The notes below the pieces were generated by a model that saw nothing but the letters and a program-made list of their open reading frames with translations, was not told the DNA's origin and searched no databases. Position numbers and translations under genes: made by a program. A stretch of DNA of 64,000 bases from Nocardioides sp. (lineage in GTDB: Bacteria; Actinomycetota; Actinomycetes; Propionibacteriales; Nocardioidaceae): NCBI RefSeq assembly GCF_030019515.1, contig NZ_JASEEQ010000002.1:1-64000 (forward strand). Reading direction: 5' to 3'. This document shows positions 7,279 to 14,966 of this stretch, one piece after another (positions within the stretch are counted from its first letter, which is position 1; each line of letters begins with the position of its first letter).

Positions 7279-8397
7279 ATGCCCGCCCTCGAGGACGTCG
7301 TCGACCTGCTGCACGGGTGGTACCCGCCCCACACCGCCGACTCCTGGGACGCGGTCGGGCTCGTGTACGGCGACCCCGAGGCGCCGGTGCGCAAGGTCCT
7401 GTTCGCGGTGGACCCGGTGCTGCCGGTCGCACAGGAGGCGGCCGCGTGGGGCGCCGACCTCCTGGTCACCCACCACCCGCTGTTCCTCAAGGCCGTGCAC
7501 GGCTTCCCGGCAACCACCCCCAAGGGGCGCACGTTGGCCGCGCTGGCGGGCGCCGGCTGCGCCCTGCTCGCCGCTCACACCAACGCCGACCAGGCCGTCG
7601 GCGGGGTCTCCGAGGCGATGGCGCGGGCGCTGGGCCTGAACGCCCCCGAGCCGATCCTGCCGGCGCCTGCGGACCCGCTCGACAAGCTGACCGTCTTCGT
7701 GCCCGCCGGCCACGCGGACCGGCTCCGTGAGGCGCTCGCGCAGGCCGGCGTCGGGCGGATCGGCGACTACGACCACGCCTCGTTCTCGAGCCCGGGGGAG
7801 GGCCGGTTCCGCCCGCTCCAGGGCGCCCACCCGGCGATCGGCTCGGTCGGCGAGGTCGAGGTGGTCGACGAGGTCCGCGTCGAGGTCGTCGTCCCGCGCG
7901 GCCGCCGGGGCGAGGTGGTCCGCGCGATGCTCGCGGCCCACCCCTACGAGGAGCCGGCGTACGACGTCGTCGAGCTGGCCGCCCCCGGGCTGTCCCCGAC
8001 CGGCACCGGTCGGATCGGCGCGGTGCCGGAGACGACCCTGGCGGAGTTCGCCGCCCACGTGGCCGGCGCCCTGCCGGCCACCGCCCAGGGGGTACGGGTC
8101 GCGGGCGACCCGGGCCGCCGGGTGCGCCGGGTGGCGCTGTGCGGCGGCGCGGGCGACTTCCTGCTCGACACCGTGGCGCGCACCGACGCCGACGTCTACG
8201 TCACCAGCGACCTGCGGCACCACCCCGCCAGCGGGTTCACGGAGCGCGGCGGGCCGGCGCTGGTCGACGTCGCGCACTGGGCCGCGGAGTGGACCTGGCT
8301 CCCGGTGGTGGAGGCGCGGCTGGTCGAGGCCCTGGGCGATACGGTGGAGACTCGCGTCAGCACGGTCCGGACCGACCCCTGGTCGTTCCGCGTCTGA
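7279..8397 (+). CDS. Nif3-like dinuclear metal centre protein
   Basis: A 372-residue member of the Nif3/YbgI (DUF34) family, which forms toroidal hexamers with two metal ions per subunit. It has been linked to GTP cyclohydrolase-type or metal-trafficking roles, but its function is unsettled. Visible motifs: SWDAVGL near the N-terminus, the metal-binding THHPLFLK, AAHTNAD, the inserted PII-like middle domain with HPYEEPAYD, and the C-terminal GGAGDFLLD and TSDLRHH. The length matches the longer bacterial form with the insertion. It is followed by the zinc-ribbon and RNase H genes, an order common in actinobacteria. Confidence 0.9.
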   Translation: MPALEDVVDLLHGWYPPHTADSWDAVGLVYGDPEAPVRKVLFAVDPVLPVAQEAAAWGADLLVTHHPLFLKAVHGFPATTPKGRTLAALAGAGCALLAAHTNADQAVGGVSEAMARALGLNAPEPILPAPADPLDKLTVFVPAGHADRLREALAQAGVGRIGDYDHASFSSPGEGRFRPLQGAHPAIGSVGEVEVVDEVRVEVVVPRGRRGEVVRAMLAAHPYEEPAYDVVELAAPGLSPTGTGRIGAVPETTLAEFAAHVAGALPATAQGVRVAGDPGRRVRRVALCGGAGDFLLDTVARTDADVYVTSDLRHHPASGFTERGGPALVDVAHWAAEWTWLPVVEARLVEALGDTVETRVSTVRTDPWSFRV

Positions 8398-8407
8398 CCC
8401 GCACTCC

Positions 8408-8449
8408 ATACACCGCATCCGATACACCGCATCCGATACACCGCATCCG
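8408..8449 (+). repeat. Three perfect 14-bp tandem repeats before a CTG start
   Basis: ATACACCGCATCCG is repeated exactly three times (8408-8421, 8422-8435, 8436-8449) in the 63-bp gap after the Nif3-like gene. It is AT-richer than its surroundings and runs directly into GAGGAG at 8449-8454, the ribosome binding site of the next gene. Copy number could vary by slippage. Confidence 0.9.
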
Positions 8450-8460
8450 AGGAGCCCACG

Positions 8461-9204
8461 CTGAAAGCCGACCCGTCCGCCCAACTGCAGCTCCTGGACG
8501 TGCAGGCGCTCGACGCGCGAGCCGACCTGCTGCGCCACCAGCGGGCGAGCCTGCCGGAGCTGGCCGAGCTCGCCGCGCTGCAGGCGAGCCGCACCGAGCT
8601 CGACAACCGCGCCCGCGACGCCCGGATCGCAGTCGACGACCTGACCGTCGAGCAGGAGAAGGTCGACGCGGACGTCGAGGCGGTCAAGACCCGGCGCCGC
8701 CGCGACCGCGACCGGATCGACCAGGGACTGGTCACCAGCCCCAAGGACCTGGAGCGGATGCAGCACGAGCTGGAGTCGCTCGAGCGCCGGATCGGCTCCC
8801 TCGAGGACGAGGAGCTGGAGGTGATGGCCCGGCTCGAGGACGCCCAGCGCGACCTCGACGGCCTGACCGCCCAGGTCGCCGAGGCCGACCAGCGACTGGG
8901 CGAGCTCGCCGCGGCTCGCGACGAGCGGCTGGCGGCGATCGACGCCGAGCTCGACACCGTGCTCGCCGAGCGCGCGCCGGCCGTCGACGGCGTGCCCGCC
9001 GACCTGCTGGCGCTCTACGACCGGCTGCGCGAGCAGAAGGGCGGGGTCGGCGCCGCCGAGCTGCGCCAGCGCCGCTGCACCGGCTGCCAGCTGGGCATCG
9101 ACAACGCCGAGCTCGCGGTGATCAAGGCCGCTCCCGCCGACGAGGTGATCCGCTGCGAGGAGTGCCAGCGGATCCTGGTGCGGACCCCCGAGTCCGGCCT
9201 GTGA
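8461..9204 (+). CDS. Coiled-coil C4 zinc-ribbon protein
   Basis: A 247-residue protein with a long antiparallel coiled-coil hairpin (~residues 1-170, heptads rich in Leu/Glu/Arg) and a C-terminal zinc ribbon with CTGC and CEEC (residues ~205-235). This is the CT398-like/DUF164 family, thought to bind nucleic acid or act in RNA metabolism. The best start is CTG at 8461, six bases after GAGGAG. It gives the family N-terminus (KADPSAQLQLLDVQALD), while the first GTG at 8500 would remove it. A CTG start is unusual. Its stop overlaps the start of the RNase H fusion (GTGA), so the two are translationally coupled. Confidence 0.85.
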   Translation: MKADPSAQLQLLDVQALDARADLLRHQRASLPELAELAALQASRTELDNRARDARIAVDDLTVEQEKVDADVEAVKTRRRRDRDRIDQGLVTSPKDLERMQHELESLERRIGSLEDEELEVMARLEDAQRDLDGLTAQVAEADQRLGELAAARDERLAAIDAELDTVLAERAPAVDGVPADLLALYDRLREQKGGVGAAELRQRRCTGCQLGIDNAELAVIKAAPADEVIRCEECQRILVRTPESGL

Positions 9205-10427
9205 CCGGACGCGTCGTCATCGAGGCGGATGGCGGGTCGCGCGGCAACCCCGGGCCGGCGGCGTACGGCGCCGTCCTCCGCGACGCCGAGACCGGCGAGG
9301 TGATCGCCGAGGACGGCACCGCGATCGGCATCGCCTCGAACAACGTCGCGGAGTACTCCGGCCTGATCGCCGGGCTGCGGCTGGCCGAGCGGTTCGCCCC
9401 GGACGCCGACATCGAGGTCCGGATGGACTCCAAGCTCGTGGTCGAGCAGATGTCCGGGCGCTGGAAGATCAAGCACCCCGACATGCGGCCGCTGGCGACC
9501 GAGGCCACCCGGCTCGCGCCGTTCGGGACGACGTACACCTGGGTGCCGCGGGAGCAGAACAAGCACGCCGACCGGCTCGTCAACGAGGCCCTCGACGGCA
9601 CGCGCAGTGGCGTCACCGTGCCCGCCGAGGTGCCCGCCGAGGTGCCCGCCGAGGTGCCCGCCGAGGTTGTCGAGCCGGACTCGCTGATCGAGGAGCTCGA
9701 GTCGCCGGCCCCGGAGCGACCCGCGTCGATCCAGGGCCAGGTCCGCGGCTGGGGCGTCGGGGGCACGCCGACGACGGTGGTGCTGGTCCGCCACGGCGTG
9801 ACCCCGCACACGACCGAGAAGCGCTTCTCCGGTGGCCTGGCCAGCGCCAACCCCGGCCTGAGCGAGGAGGGCCGGGCGCAGGTGCGCGCCGTCGCCGACT
9901 GGCTCGCGCCGCTCGCCGAGCGGGTGGACGCGGTGCTCGCCTCGCCGGTGCGCCGCACCCAGGAGTCCGCCGCGATCGTCGCGGAGCGCCTCGGCCGGGA
10001 CGTCCAGGTCGAGCCCGGGTTCGCCGAGATGGAGTTCGGCGCCTGGGACGGGCTGACGTTCGCGGAGGTCGGCGAGCGCCACCGCGAGGACCTCGACGCG
10101 TGGCTGGGATCGCTCGACGTCGCGCCGGGCGGCGCCCAGGGCGGCGGGGAGTCGTTCCGGGTGGTGCAGGAGCGGGTGCTCGCCGGGCTGGCGCGGCTGC
10201 TGGACGCACACGCCGGCCGGACCGTCGTGGTGGTCAGCCACGTGACACCGATCAAGACCCTGGTCGCCCACGCGCTCGACGCGCCGCTCGGGGCGGTGTT
10301 CCGGATGGAGCTCACGCCCGCGTCCGTGACGGTGATCTCCTACTTCGACGACCGCCCGTCGCTGCGGATGTACAACGCGCTGCCGCCCGGCAACGACGCC
10401 TTCACCGCCGCCGCCACCACCTGGTGA
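9201..10427 (+). CDS. Bifunctional RNase H / histidine phosphatase
   Basis: A 408-residue fusion typical of actinobacteria. Residues 1-~135 are type I RNase H (IEADGGSRGNPG with Asp10, NVAEYSGL, MDSKLVVEQM, HADRLVNEA), which cuts RNA in RNA-DNA hybrids. Residues ~190-408 are a histidine phosphatase of the phosphoglycerate mutase superfamily (LVRHGVT, RRTQESA, EMEFGAWDGLT, VVSHVTPIK), related to alpha-ribazole phosphatase. The linker holds four copies of the Val-Pro-Ala-Glu unit encoded by a tandem 12-bp repeat at about 9619-9665. GTG 9201 overlaps the previous stop. The two activities are known from homologous fusions; their link in the cell is unclear. Confidence 0.93.
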   Translation: MTGRVVIEADGGSRGNPGPAAYGAVLRDAETGEVIAEDGTAIGIASNNVAEYSGLIAGLRLAERFAPDADIEVRMDSKLVVEQMSGRWKIKHPDMRPLATEATRLAPFGTTYTWVPREQNKHADRLVNEALDGTRSGVTVPAEVPAEVPAEVPAEVVEPDSLIEELESPAPERPASIQGQVRGWGVGGTPTTVVLVRHGVTPHTTEKRFSGGLASANPGLSEEGRAQVRAVADWLAPLAERVDAVLASPVRRTQESAAIVAERLGRDVQVEPGFAEMEFGAWDGLTFAEVGERHREDLDAWLGSLDVAPGGAQGGGESFRVVQERVLAGLARLLDAHAGRTVVVVSHVTPIKTLVAHALDAPLGAVFRMELTPASVTVISYFDDRPSLRMYNALPPGNDAFTAAATTW

Positions 10428-10461
10428 CGAGCCGCCCCGTCGAGCGGACTTCTCGGGCAAT

Positions 10462-10526
10462 ACCTGCACTGTTGGGCCGAAACTTCGGCCGAACAGTGCA
10501 GGTTTCCCCGGGTACCCGGGGAAACC
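10462..10526. repeat. Dispersed palindromic repeat, copy 2 (most complete)
   Basis: ACCTGCACTGTT (10462-10473) pairs with AACAGTGCAGGT (10492-10503) around the inner hairpin GGCCGAA-AC-TTCGGCC, an outer arm of 12 bp. The perfect 26-bp palindrome follows at 10501-10526, overlapping the outer arm by 3 bases. It sits between the convergent ends of the RNase H fusion and yaaA. Because both outer arms are intact here, this copy defines the full element. Confidence 0.88.
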
Positions 10527-10544
10527 GACCGTCCCCCGAGCCGG

Positions 10545-11300
10545 TCACAACTCGCTGACCACCACGTCGAGGCGACTCCCGTCCTCCTCGACCACCCAGC
10601 CGAGGTCGCGCAACGCCTCGGCCAGCCGCGCCGGGGTCCGCGGATCCGCGCCCGCCTCCAGCAGCGCTCGGACGATCCGGCCCTTGGTCGCCTTGTTGAA
10701 GTGGCTGACGACCTGGCGGCGGCCGTTCGTCTCGTGCAGCACCCGCACGGTGGCGGTGCGCACCCCGGCCGGCCGCCAGAACGCGACGTACGTGCCGCTG
10801 CGCAGGTCGACGAGCAGCCCGCTGCCGACCGCCTCGATCACGACCGGGCCGAGCTGCTCGCGCCACACGCCGGCGACGGCGCCGAGGCCGGGGAGGGTGG
10901 TGTCGCCGGAGAGCCGGTACGCCGGGATCCGGTCCGCGGTCCGCACCAGCCCGAACAGGCTCGAGGTCACCGCGACCCTGCCGGCCGCGCGCCGCTTGGC
11001 CGCCGCGGAGAGGGTGGCGACGTCGAGGGCGTCGTACAGGACGCCCGTGTAGACCTGGTCGGCGCGCGCGGTCGGCGCGGTGCGCAGCCGGGCGTTGACG
11101 CCGACCAGGTCGAGCTGGGTGGCGCCGAGCCCGAGAGCCCTGGCCGCGACCGTCGGATCGCCGGCACACAGCTCCTCGAGGGCGCCCAGGACCCGCTCGC
11201 GGGCCGCGGTGAGGGCGGGGAACGCGAGGTCGTCGAGGTCCAGGGATCTGCCGCGACGCGCGGCGGTCTTGCCCTCGCTGGGCGGCAGCAGGATCAGCAC
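10545..11300 (-). CDS. yaaA: Peroxide stress protein YaaA
   Basis: A 251-residue member of the YaaA/DUF328 family, which limits free iron and oxidative DNA damage in E. coli and binds DNA. The N-terminus VLILLPPSEGKT is the family signature, and YTGVLYDALD and HFNKATKGRIVR occur later. The start is GTG 11300. A longer reading frame continues upstream but would run through the divergent nuclease gene. The start lies only 18 bp from the divergent ATG of the RNB gene. CATAAC just upstream could be a -10 element, implying a leaderless transcript. It ends near the dispersed repeat. Confidence 0.9.
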   Translation of the reverse strand: MLILLPPSEGKTAARRGRSLDLDDLAFPALTAARERVLGALEELCAGDPTVAARALGLGATQLDLVGVNARLRTAPTARADQVYTGVLYDALDVATLSAAAKRRAAGRVAVTSSLFGLVRTADRIPAYRLSGDTTLPGLGAVAGVWREQLGPVVIEAVGSGLLVDLRSGTYVAFWRPAGVRTATVRVLHETNGRRQVVSHFNKATKGRIVRALLEAGADPRTPARLAEALRDLGWVVEEDGSRLDVVVSEL

Positions 11301-11318
11301 GGTGGTTATGGTGCCGGT

Positions 11319-12767
11319 ATGCCCAGCAGCCGCGTCGTCCGGGTCCGCTCCGTTCGCGATGAGGTGGCGGCGGCCGAGTTGCGCGACGGCATCGCCCGTA
11401 TCCAGGCCGACCTCGGGGTCACCCCGGCGTTCCCGGCCGAGGTGGAGCAGGCGGCTGCCGCGGCCGCCCGCGCCCCCCGGCTGCCGGACCTGGACCGCAC
11501 CGACCTGCCGTTCCTCACCATCGACCCGCCGGGGGCGATGGACCTCGACCAGGCGCTGCACCTCGAGCGCGACGGCGACGGGTACGTCGTGCACTACGCG
11601 ATCGCCGACGTGGCCGCGTTCGTGGCGCCCGGGGACCCCGTCGACGCCGAGGCGCACCGGCGCGGCGAGACCCTCTACGGCGCGGACTCGAAGATCCCGC
11701 TGCACCCGACGGTCCTCAGCGAGGACGCCGCCTCCCTGCTGCCCGACCAGGTCCGACCCGCCCTGCTGTGGACGATCCGGGTCGACGCCGAGGGCGGCCG
11801 CGCCGACGTACACGTCGAACGGGCCCGGGTGCGCTCCACCGCCCGGCTCTCGTACGAGGAGGCGCAGCGGGCGATCGACGACGGCACCGGCGCGGAGTCG
11901 CTCGCGCTGCTGCGCGAGGTCGGCGAGCTCCGGATGGCCCGCGAGGCGGCGCGCGGCGGGGTCTCGCTGCCGCTGCCCGAGCAGGACGTCGACGTCGAGG
12001 GCGACCACTGGCGGCTGGAGTTCCGCGAGCAGCTCCCCGTGGAGCAGTGGAACGCCCAGATCTCGCTGCTCACCGGCTTCGCGGCCGCCGCGCTGATGGT
12101 CTACGCCCGGGTCGGGCTGCTGCGCACCCTGCCGCCGCCCGACCCGCGCGACGTCCAGCGGCTGCACCGCACCGCCCGGGCGCTGGGCATCGACTGGCCG
12201 GCCGAACAGCTGTATCCGGACTTCATCCGCTCCCTGGACCCCTCCCGCCCCAGCCACGCCGCGATGGTCAACGCCTCCGCGCGGCTGCTGCGCGGGAGCG
12301 GGTATGTCGCGTTCGACGGTGAGATGCCTGCGGACCCGCAGCACGCGGCGCTGGCCTCGGAGTACGCCCACGTGACCGCGCCGCTGCGGCGCCTCGGCGA
12401 CCGGTACGCCGGGGAGGTCTGCCTCGCGCTGTGCGCCGGCACCGAGGTGCCCGCCTGGGTGCTGGACGCCCTGCCCGACCTGCCGAAGACCCTCCAGTCG
12501 TCCGGCAGCCGGGCCCACGCCTACGAGCGGCAGATCGTCGACCTCGTCGAGGCCGGTGTGCTCCGCGGCCGGGTCGGCGAGGTGTTCGACGGGGTGGTCG
12601 TCGACGTCGACGAGAAGGACCTGCACCGGGGCGTCGTGGTCGTCCAGGAGCCCGCCGTGGAGGCCCGCCTGGTCGGCTCCGCGCCGCTGCCGCTCGGCAC
12701 CGACATCCAGGCCCGGCTGACCACGGCCGACCTCACGACCCGGACCGTCGAGCTCACCGTGGAGTGA
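11319..12767 (+). CDS. RNB-domain ribonuclease (RNase II/R family)
   Basis: A 482-residue exoribonuclease. The RNB core is unmistakable: IDPPGAMDLDQALH with the metal-binding Asp residues (~residues 68-80), YAIADVAAFV, RRGETLYGADSKIPLHP, MVYARVG and the later HVTAPLRRLGDRYAG. Compared with full RNase II/R it lacks N-terminal cold-shock domains and has only a short C-terminal OB-like segment (~425-482), as in the compact actinobacterial form. It should degrade RNA 3' to 5'. ATG 11319 follows TATGGT (11307-11312) by 6 nt, so the message may be leaderless. Confidence 0.92.
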   Translation: MPSSRVVRVRSVRDEVAAAELRDGIARIQADLGVTPAFPAEVEQAAAAAARAPRLPDLDRTDLPFLTIDPPGAMDLDQALHLERDGDGYVVHYAIADVAAFVAPGDPVDAEAHRRGETLYGADSKIPLHPTVLSEDAASLLPDQVRPALLWTIRVDAEGGRADVHVERARVRSTARLSYEEAQRAIDDGTGAESLALLREVGELRMAREAARGGVSLPLPEQDVDVEGDHWRLEFREQLPVEQWNAQISLLTGFAAAALMVYARVGLLRTLPPPDPRDVQRLHRTARALGIDWPAEQLYPDFIRSLDPSRPSHAAMVNASARLLRGSGYVAFDGEMPADPQHAALASEYAHVTAPLRRLGDRYAGEVCLALCAGTEVPAWVLDALPDLPKTLQSSGSRAHAYERQIVDLVEAGVLRGRVGEVFDGVVVDVDEKDLHRGVVVVQEPAVEARLVGSAPLPLGTDIQARLTTADLTTRTVELTVE

Positions 12768-12808
12768 CGGGTCGGAACCGACAGGCCCGGCGGGTCGTCC
12801 GACCAGCC

Positions 12809-13576
12809 ATGGGACCTCGCCTCGCCGCTGTCGTCCTCGCAGTCGTGCTGTCGCTGGCGGCGTGCACGTCCGGGTCCGACACGGACCCGGCGGCCGGGCC
12901 CACCGCGTCGAGGTCCGCGACCGGGTCCCCGTCCGCTACGACCCGGCCGGCGGCGCCGATGGCCGACCCGCCGCCCGGCATGCGGTGGCAGGGCACGAAC
13001 GGCGTGGTGGTCGCGGTGCCCGAGGACTGGGAGACGTCGACGGACCCGTGCTGGGGTGGTTCGGGGCCCATCGTGCGGTTCCTCAGCAGGGCGGCGCTGG
13101 CGATGGGCTGCCTGCTGCGCGCCGACCGACCGGACGCGGCGCTCCTCGTCGCGTCGAACCAGGCGGTCGGGCGCTTCCTGGCCGGCGACCTGTCGTCGCG
13201 CACCGGGGTCGGTGGAGTCGAGGTGCTCTCCTCGCGTCTGCGGTGCCGGCCGAGGCCGATCGGCCCGTGCTTCCTCACGTTCGCCGTCCCCAGCCGCGAC
13301 GCCACGTTCCAGGTGACCTACCGCGGACCGCACCCCAGGCGGTACGTCCAGGGACTTCGAGCCTCGGTCACCCGCGTCCCGTCCGGCTACACCATGGTGC
13401 CGATCGTCCGGTACGGCCGCTCGGACGCGACCGCGGTGCGCCTGCTCGAGGCGGCCGGGCTGACCGCCGAGGTGCCCGATGTCGACTTCCCGCACTACGT
13501 CACCGGCACCGTCCCGCCCGCTGGGACGCCGGTCCCTGCCGGTGCCGTTGTGCGGCTGACGGTGGGCGACGGCTGA
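12809..13576 (+). CDS. Lipoprotein with C-terminal PASTA domain
   Basis: A 255-residue exported protein. The signal peptide ends in a lipobox (LSLAACTSG, Cys near residue 18), so it should be anchored to the outer face of the membrane. A Ser/Thr/Pro linker follows, then a Cys-containing domain of unknown fold (~50-190), and one PASTA repeat (~195-255) with VPIVRYGRSDATAVRLLEAA and PPAGTPVPAGAVV. PASTA domains bind peptidoglycan fragments or beta-lactams in kinases and transpeptidases; here there is no kinase domain. ATG 12809 lies 41 bp after the nuclease stop, so co-transcription is possible. Confidence 0.8.
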   Translation: MGPRLAAVVLAVVLSLAACTSGSDTDPAAGPTASRSATGSPSATTRPAAPMADPPPGMRWQGTNGVVVAVPEDWETSTDPCWGGSGPIVRFLSRAALAMGCLLRADRPDAALLVASNQAVGRFLAGDLSSRTGVGGVEVLSSRLRCRPRPIGPCFLTFAVPSRDATFQVTYRGPHPRRYVQGLRASVTRVPSGYTMVPIVRYGRSDATAVRLLEAAGLTAEVPDVDFPHYVTGTVPPAGTPVPAGAVVRLTVGDG

Positions 13577-13748
13577 GTCACGAGCTGGCTCAGCCGACTC
13601 AACGGGGCCGGTCGCGTGCGGCGCCACCTGACCCGCCGCGCGGCCTCGGATGGGGGCAGAAGGCCCCGGGTCCCCGGGCCATGGGGCTCTGTCTGGTTCC
13701 TCACCCCCCGGGCGACCGTGGTGGGGACAAGGACGGGAGGTGTCCACG

Positions 13749-14966
13749 ATGTTCCTCGACCGGATCGATGGTGGCCGGCGGCTTGCTGCCCTGCTCTCGC
13801 ACTTCACGGGCACCAACGTCGTCGTGGTCGGCCTGCCGCGGGGCGGGGTGCCGGTGGCCGCCGAGATCGCCTACCAGCTGCGCGCGCCGCTGGACGTGAT
13901 CGTCGTCCGCAAGCCCGGACTGCCGGGGGAGCCGGGGCTCGACGACCACGAGCGAGCAGCCCTGCGCGAGCGGGCCACCCAGCTCCGGCGCGGCCGGGCC
14001 GGCCTGGACCTCTCCGGACGCGTGGCGCTCATCGTCGACGACGGCATCGCCACCGGCGCCACCGCGGCGGCTGCCTGCCGGGTGGCGCGCGAGGTCGGCG
14101 CGTCGTACGTCGTGGTCGCGGCGCCGGTCGTCGCGCCCGGCATCGACGCGCGCGCCCTGGACGCCGACGAGATCGTGTACGTCGAGATGCCCGCGCGGTT
14201 CACCACCGTGGGCGCCCACTACCAGGACTTCCGGCCCACCACCGACGAGCAGGTCGTCCGGCTCCTCGACGACGGCCGCGGGTCGGGCATCGACCCGAGC
14301 GGCCGCACGGTCCGGATCCCCGCCGGCGGCGCGGTCCTCGCCGGCACCCTCCGGATCCCCGACCACCCGCGCGGCGTGGTCCTGTTCGCGCATGGCAGCG
14401 GGTCCAGCCGGCACAGCCCGCGCAACGTGCGCGTGGCGCGCCGGTTGACCAACGCCGGCTTCGCGACCCTGCTGCTGGACCTGCTGAGCCCGGCCGAGGA
14501 GTCGTCGTGCGACCGGATCTTCGACGTGGACGGGCTCGCGCGCCGGCTGACGACCGCCACCCGTTGGCTGGCCGGCGTCCCGGAGCTCGAGGGCCTGCCG
14601 GTCGGCTACTTCGGGGCGAGCACGGGCGCAGGCGCCGCGTTGCGCTCGGCGGCCGACCTGGACGGCCAGATCAGTGCGGTCGTCTCCCGCGGCGGACGCC
14701 CCGACCTGGCCGGCGACGCGCTGGCCCGGGTCACCGCCCCGACCCTGCTGGTCGTCGGCGGCGCGGACCCGACGGTGCTCAAGCTCAACCGCTGGGCGGC
14801 GGCCCGGATGTCCTGCCCGAGCAAGGTCACCATCATCCCCGGCGCCACCCACCTGTTCTCCGAGCGGAACTCGCTGGAGCGGGTCGCCGAGCTCGCGACC
14901 GAGTGGTTCAGCCACCACCTCACCGCCCAGGCAGCCGGACCGGTCAGGCTCGGCGTCTCCTGCTGA
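13749..14966 (+). CDS. Phosphoribosyltransferase / alpha-beta hydrolase fusion
   Basis: A 405-residue protein, ATG 13749 behind GGGAGG. Residues 1-~170 are a type I phosphoribosyltransferase-like domain: PRGGVPVAAEIAYQL and the PRPP loop VALIVDDGIATGATA. Residues ~195-395 are an alpha/beta hydrolase: FAHGSGSSRHSPRN, nucleophile elbow YFGASTGAGA, VVGGADPT and the His in GATHLFSE. This two-domain architecture is known in actinobacteria, often with stress genes. The segment after VVRKPGLPG is some 35 residues shorter than I expect, lacking the usual AMGAIASGG stretch (family recollection). Substrates unknown. Its end overlaps the convergent adenylation gene by 23 bp. Confidence 0.85.
   Translation: MFLDRIDGGRRLAALLSHFTGTNVVVVGLPRGGVPVAAEIAYQLRAPLDVIVVRKPGLPGEPGLDDHERAALRERATQLRRGRAGLDLSGRVALIVDDGIATGATAAAACRVAREVGASYVVVAAPVVAPGIDARALDADEIVYVEMPARFTTVGAHYQDFRPTTDEQVVRLLDDGRGSGIDPSGRTVRIPAGGAVLAGTLRIPDHPRGVVLFAHGSGSSRHSPRNVRVARRLTNAGFATLLLDLLSPAEESSCDRIFDVDGLARRLTTATRWLAGVPELEGLPVGYFGASTGAGAALRSAADLDGQISAVVSRGGRPDLAGDALARVTAPTLLVVGGADPTVLKLNRWAAARMSCPSKVTIIPGATHLFSERNSLERVAELATEWFSHHLTAQAAGPVRLGVSC

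Noticed and set aside
9619..9665. Four tandem 12-bp repeats considered as a regulatory or CRISPR-like array
   Set aside because: They are in-frame codons for a Val-Pro-Ala-Glu linker between the RNase H and phosphatase domains.
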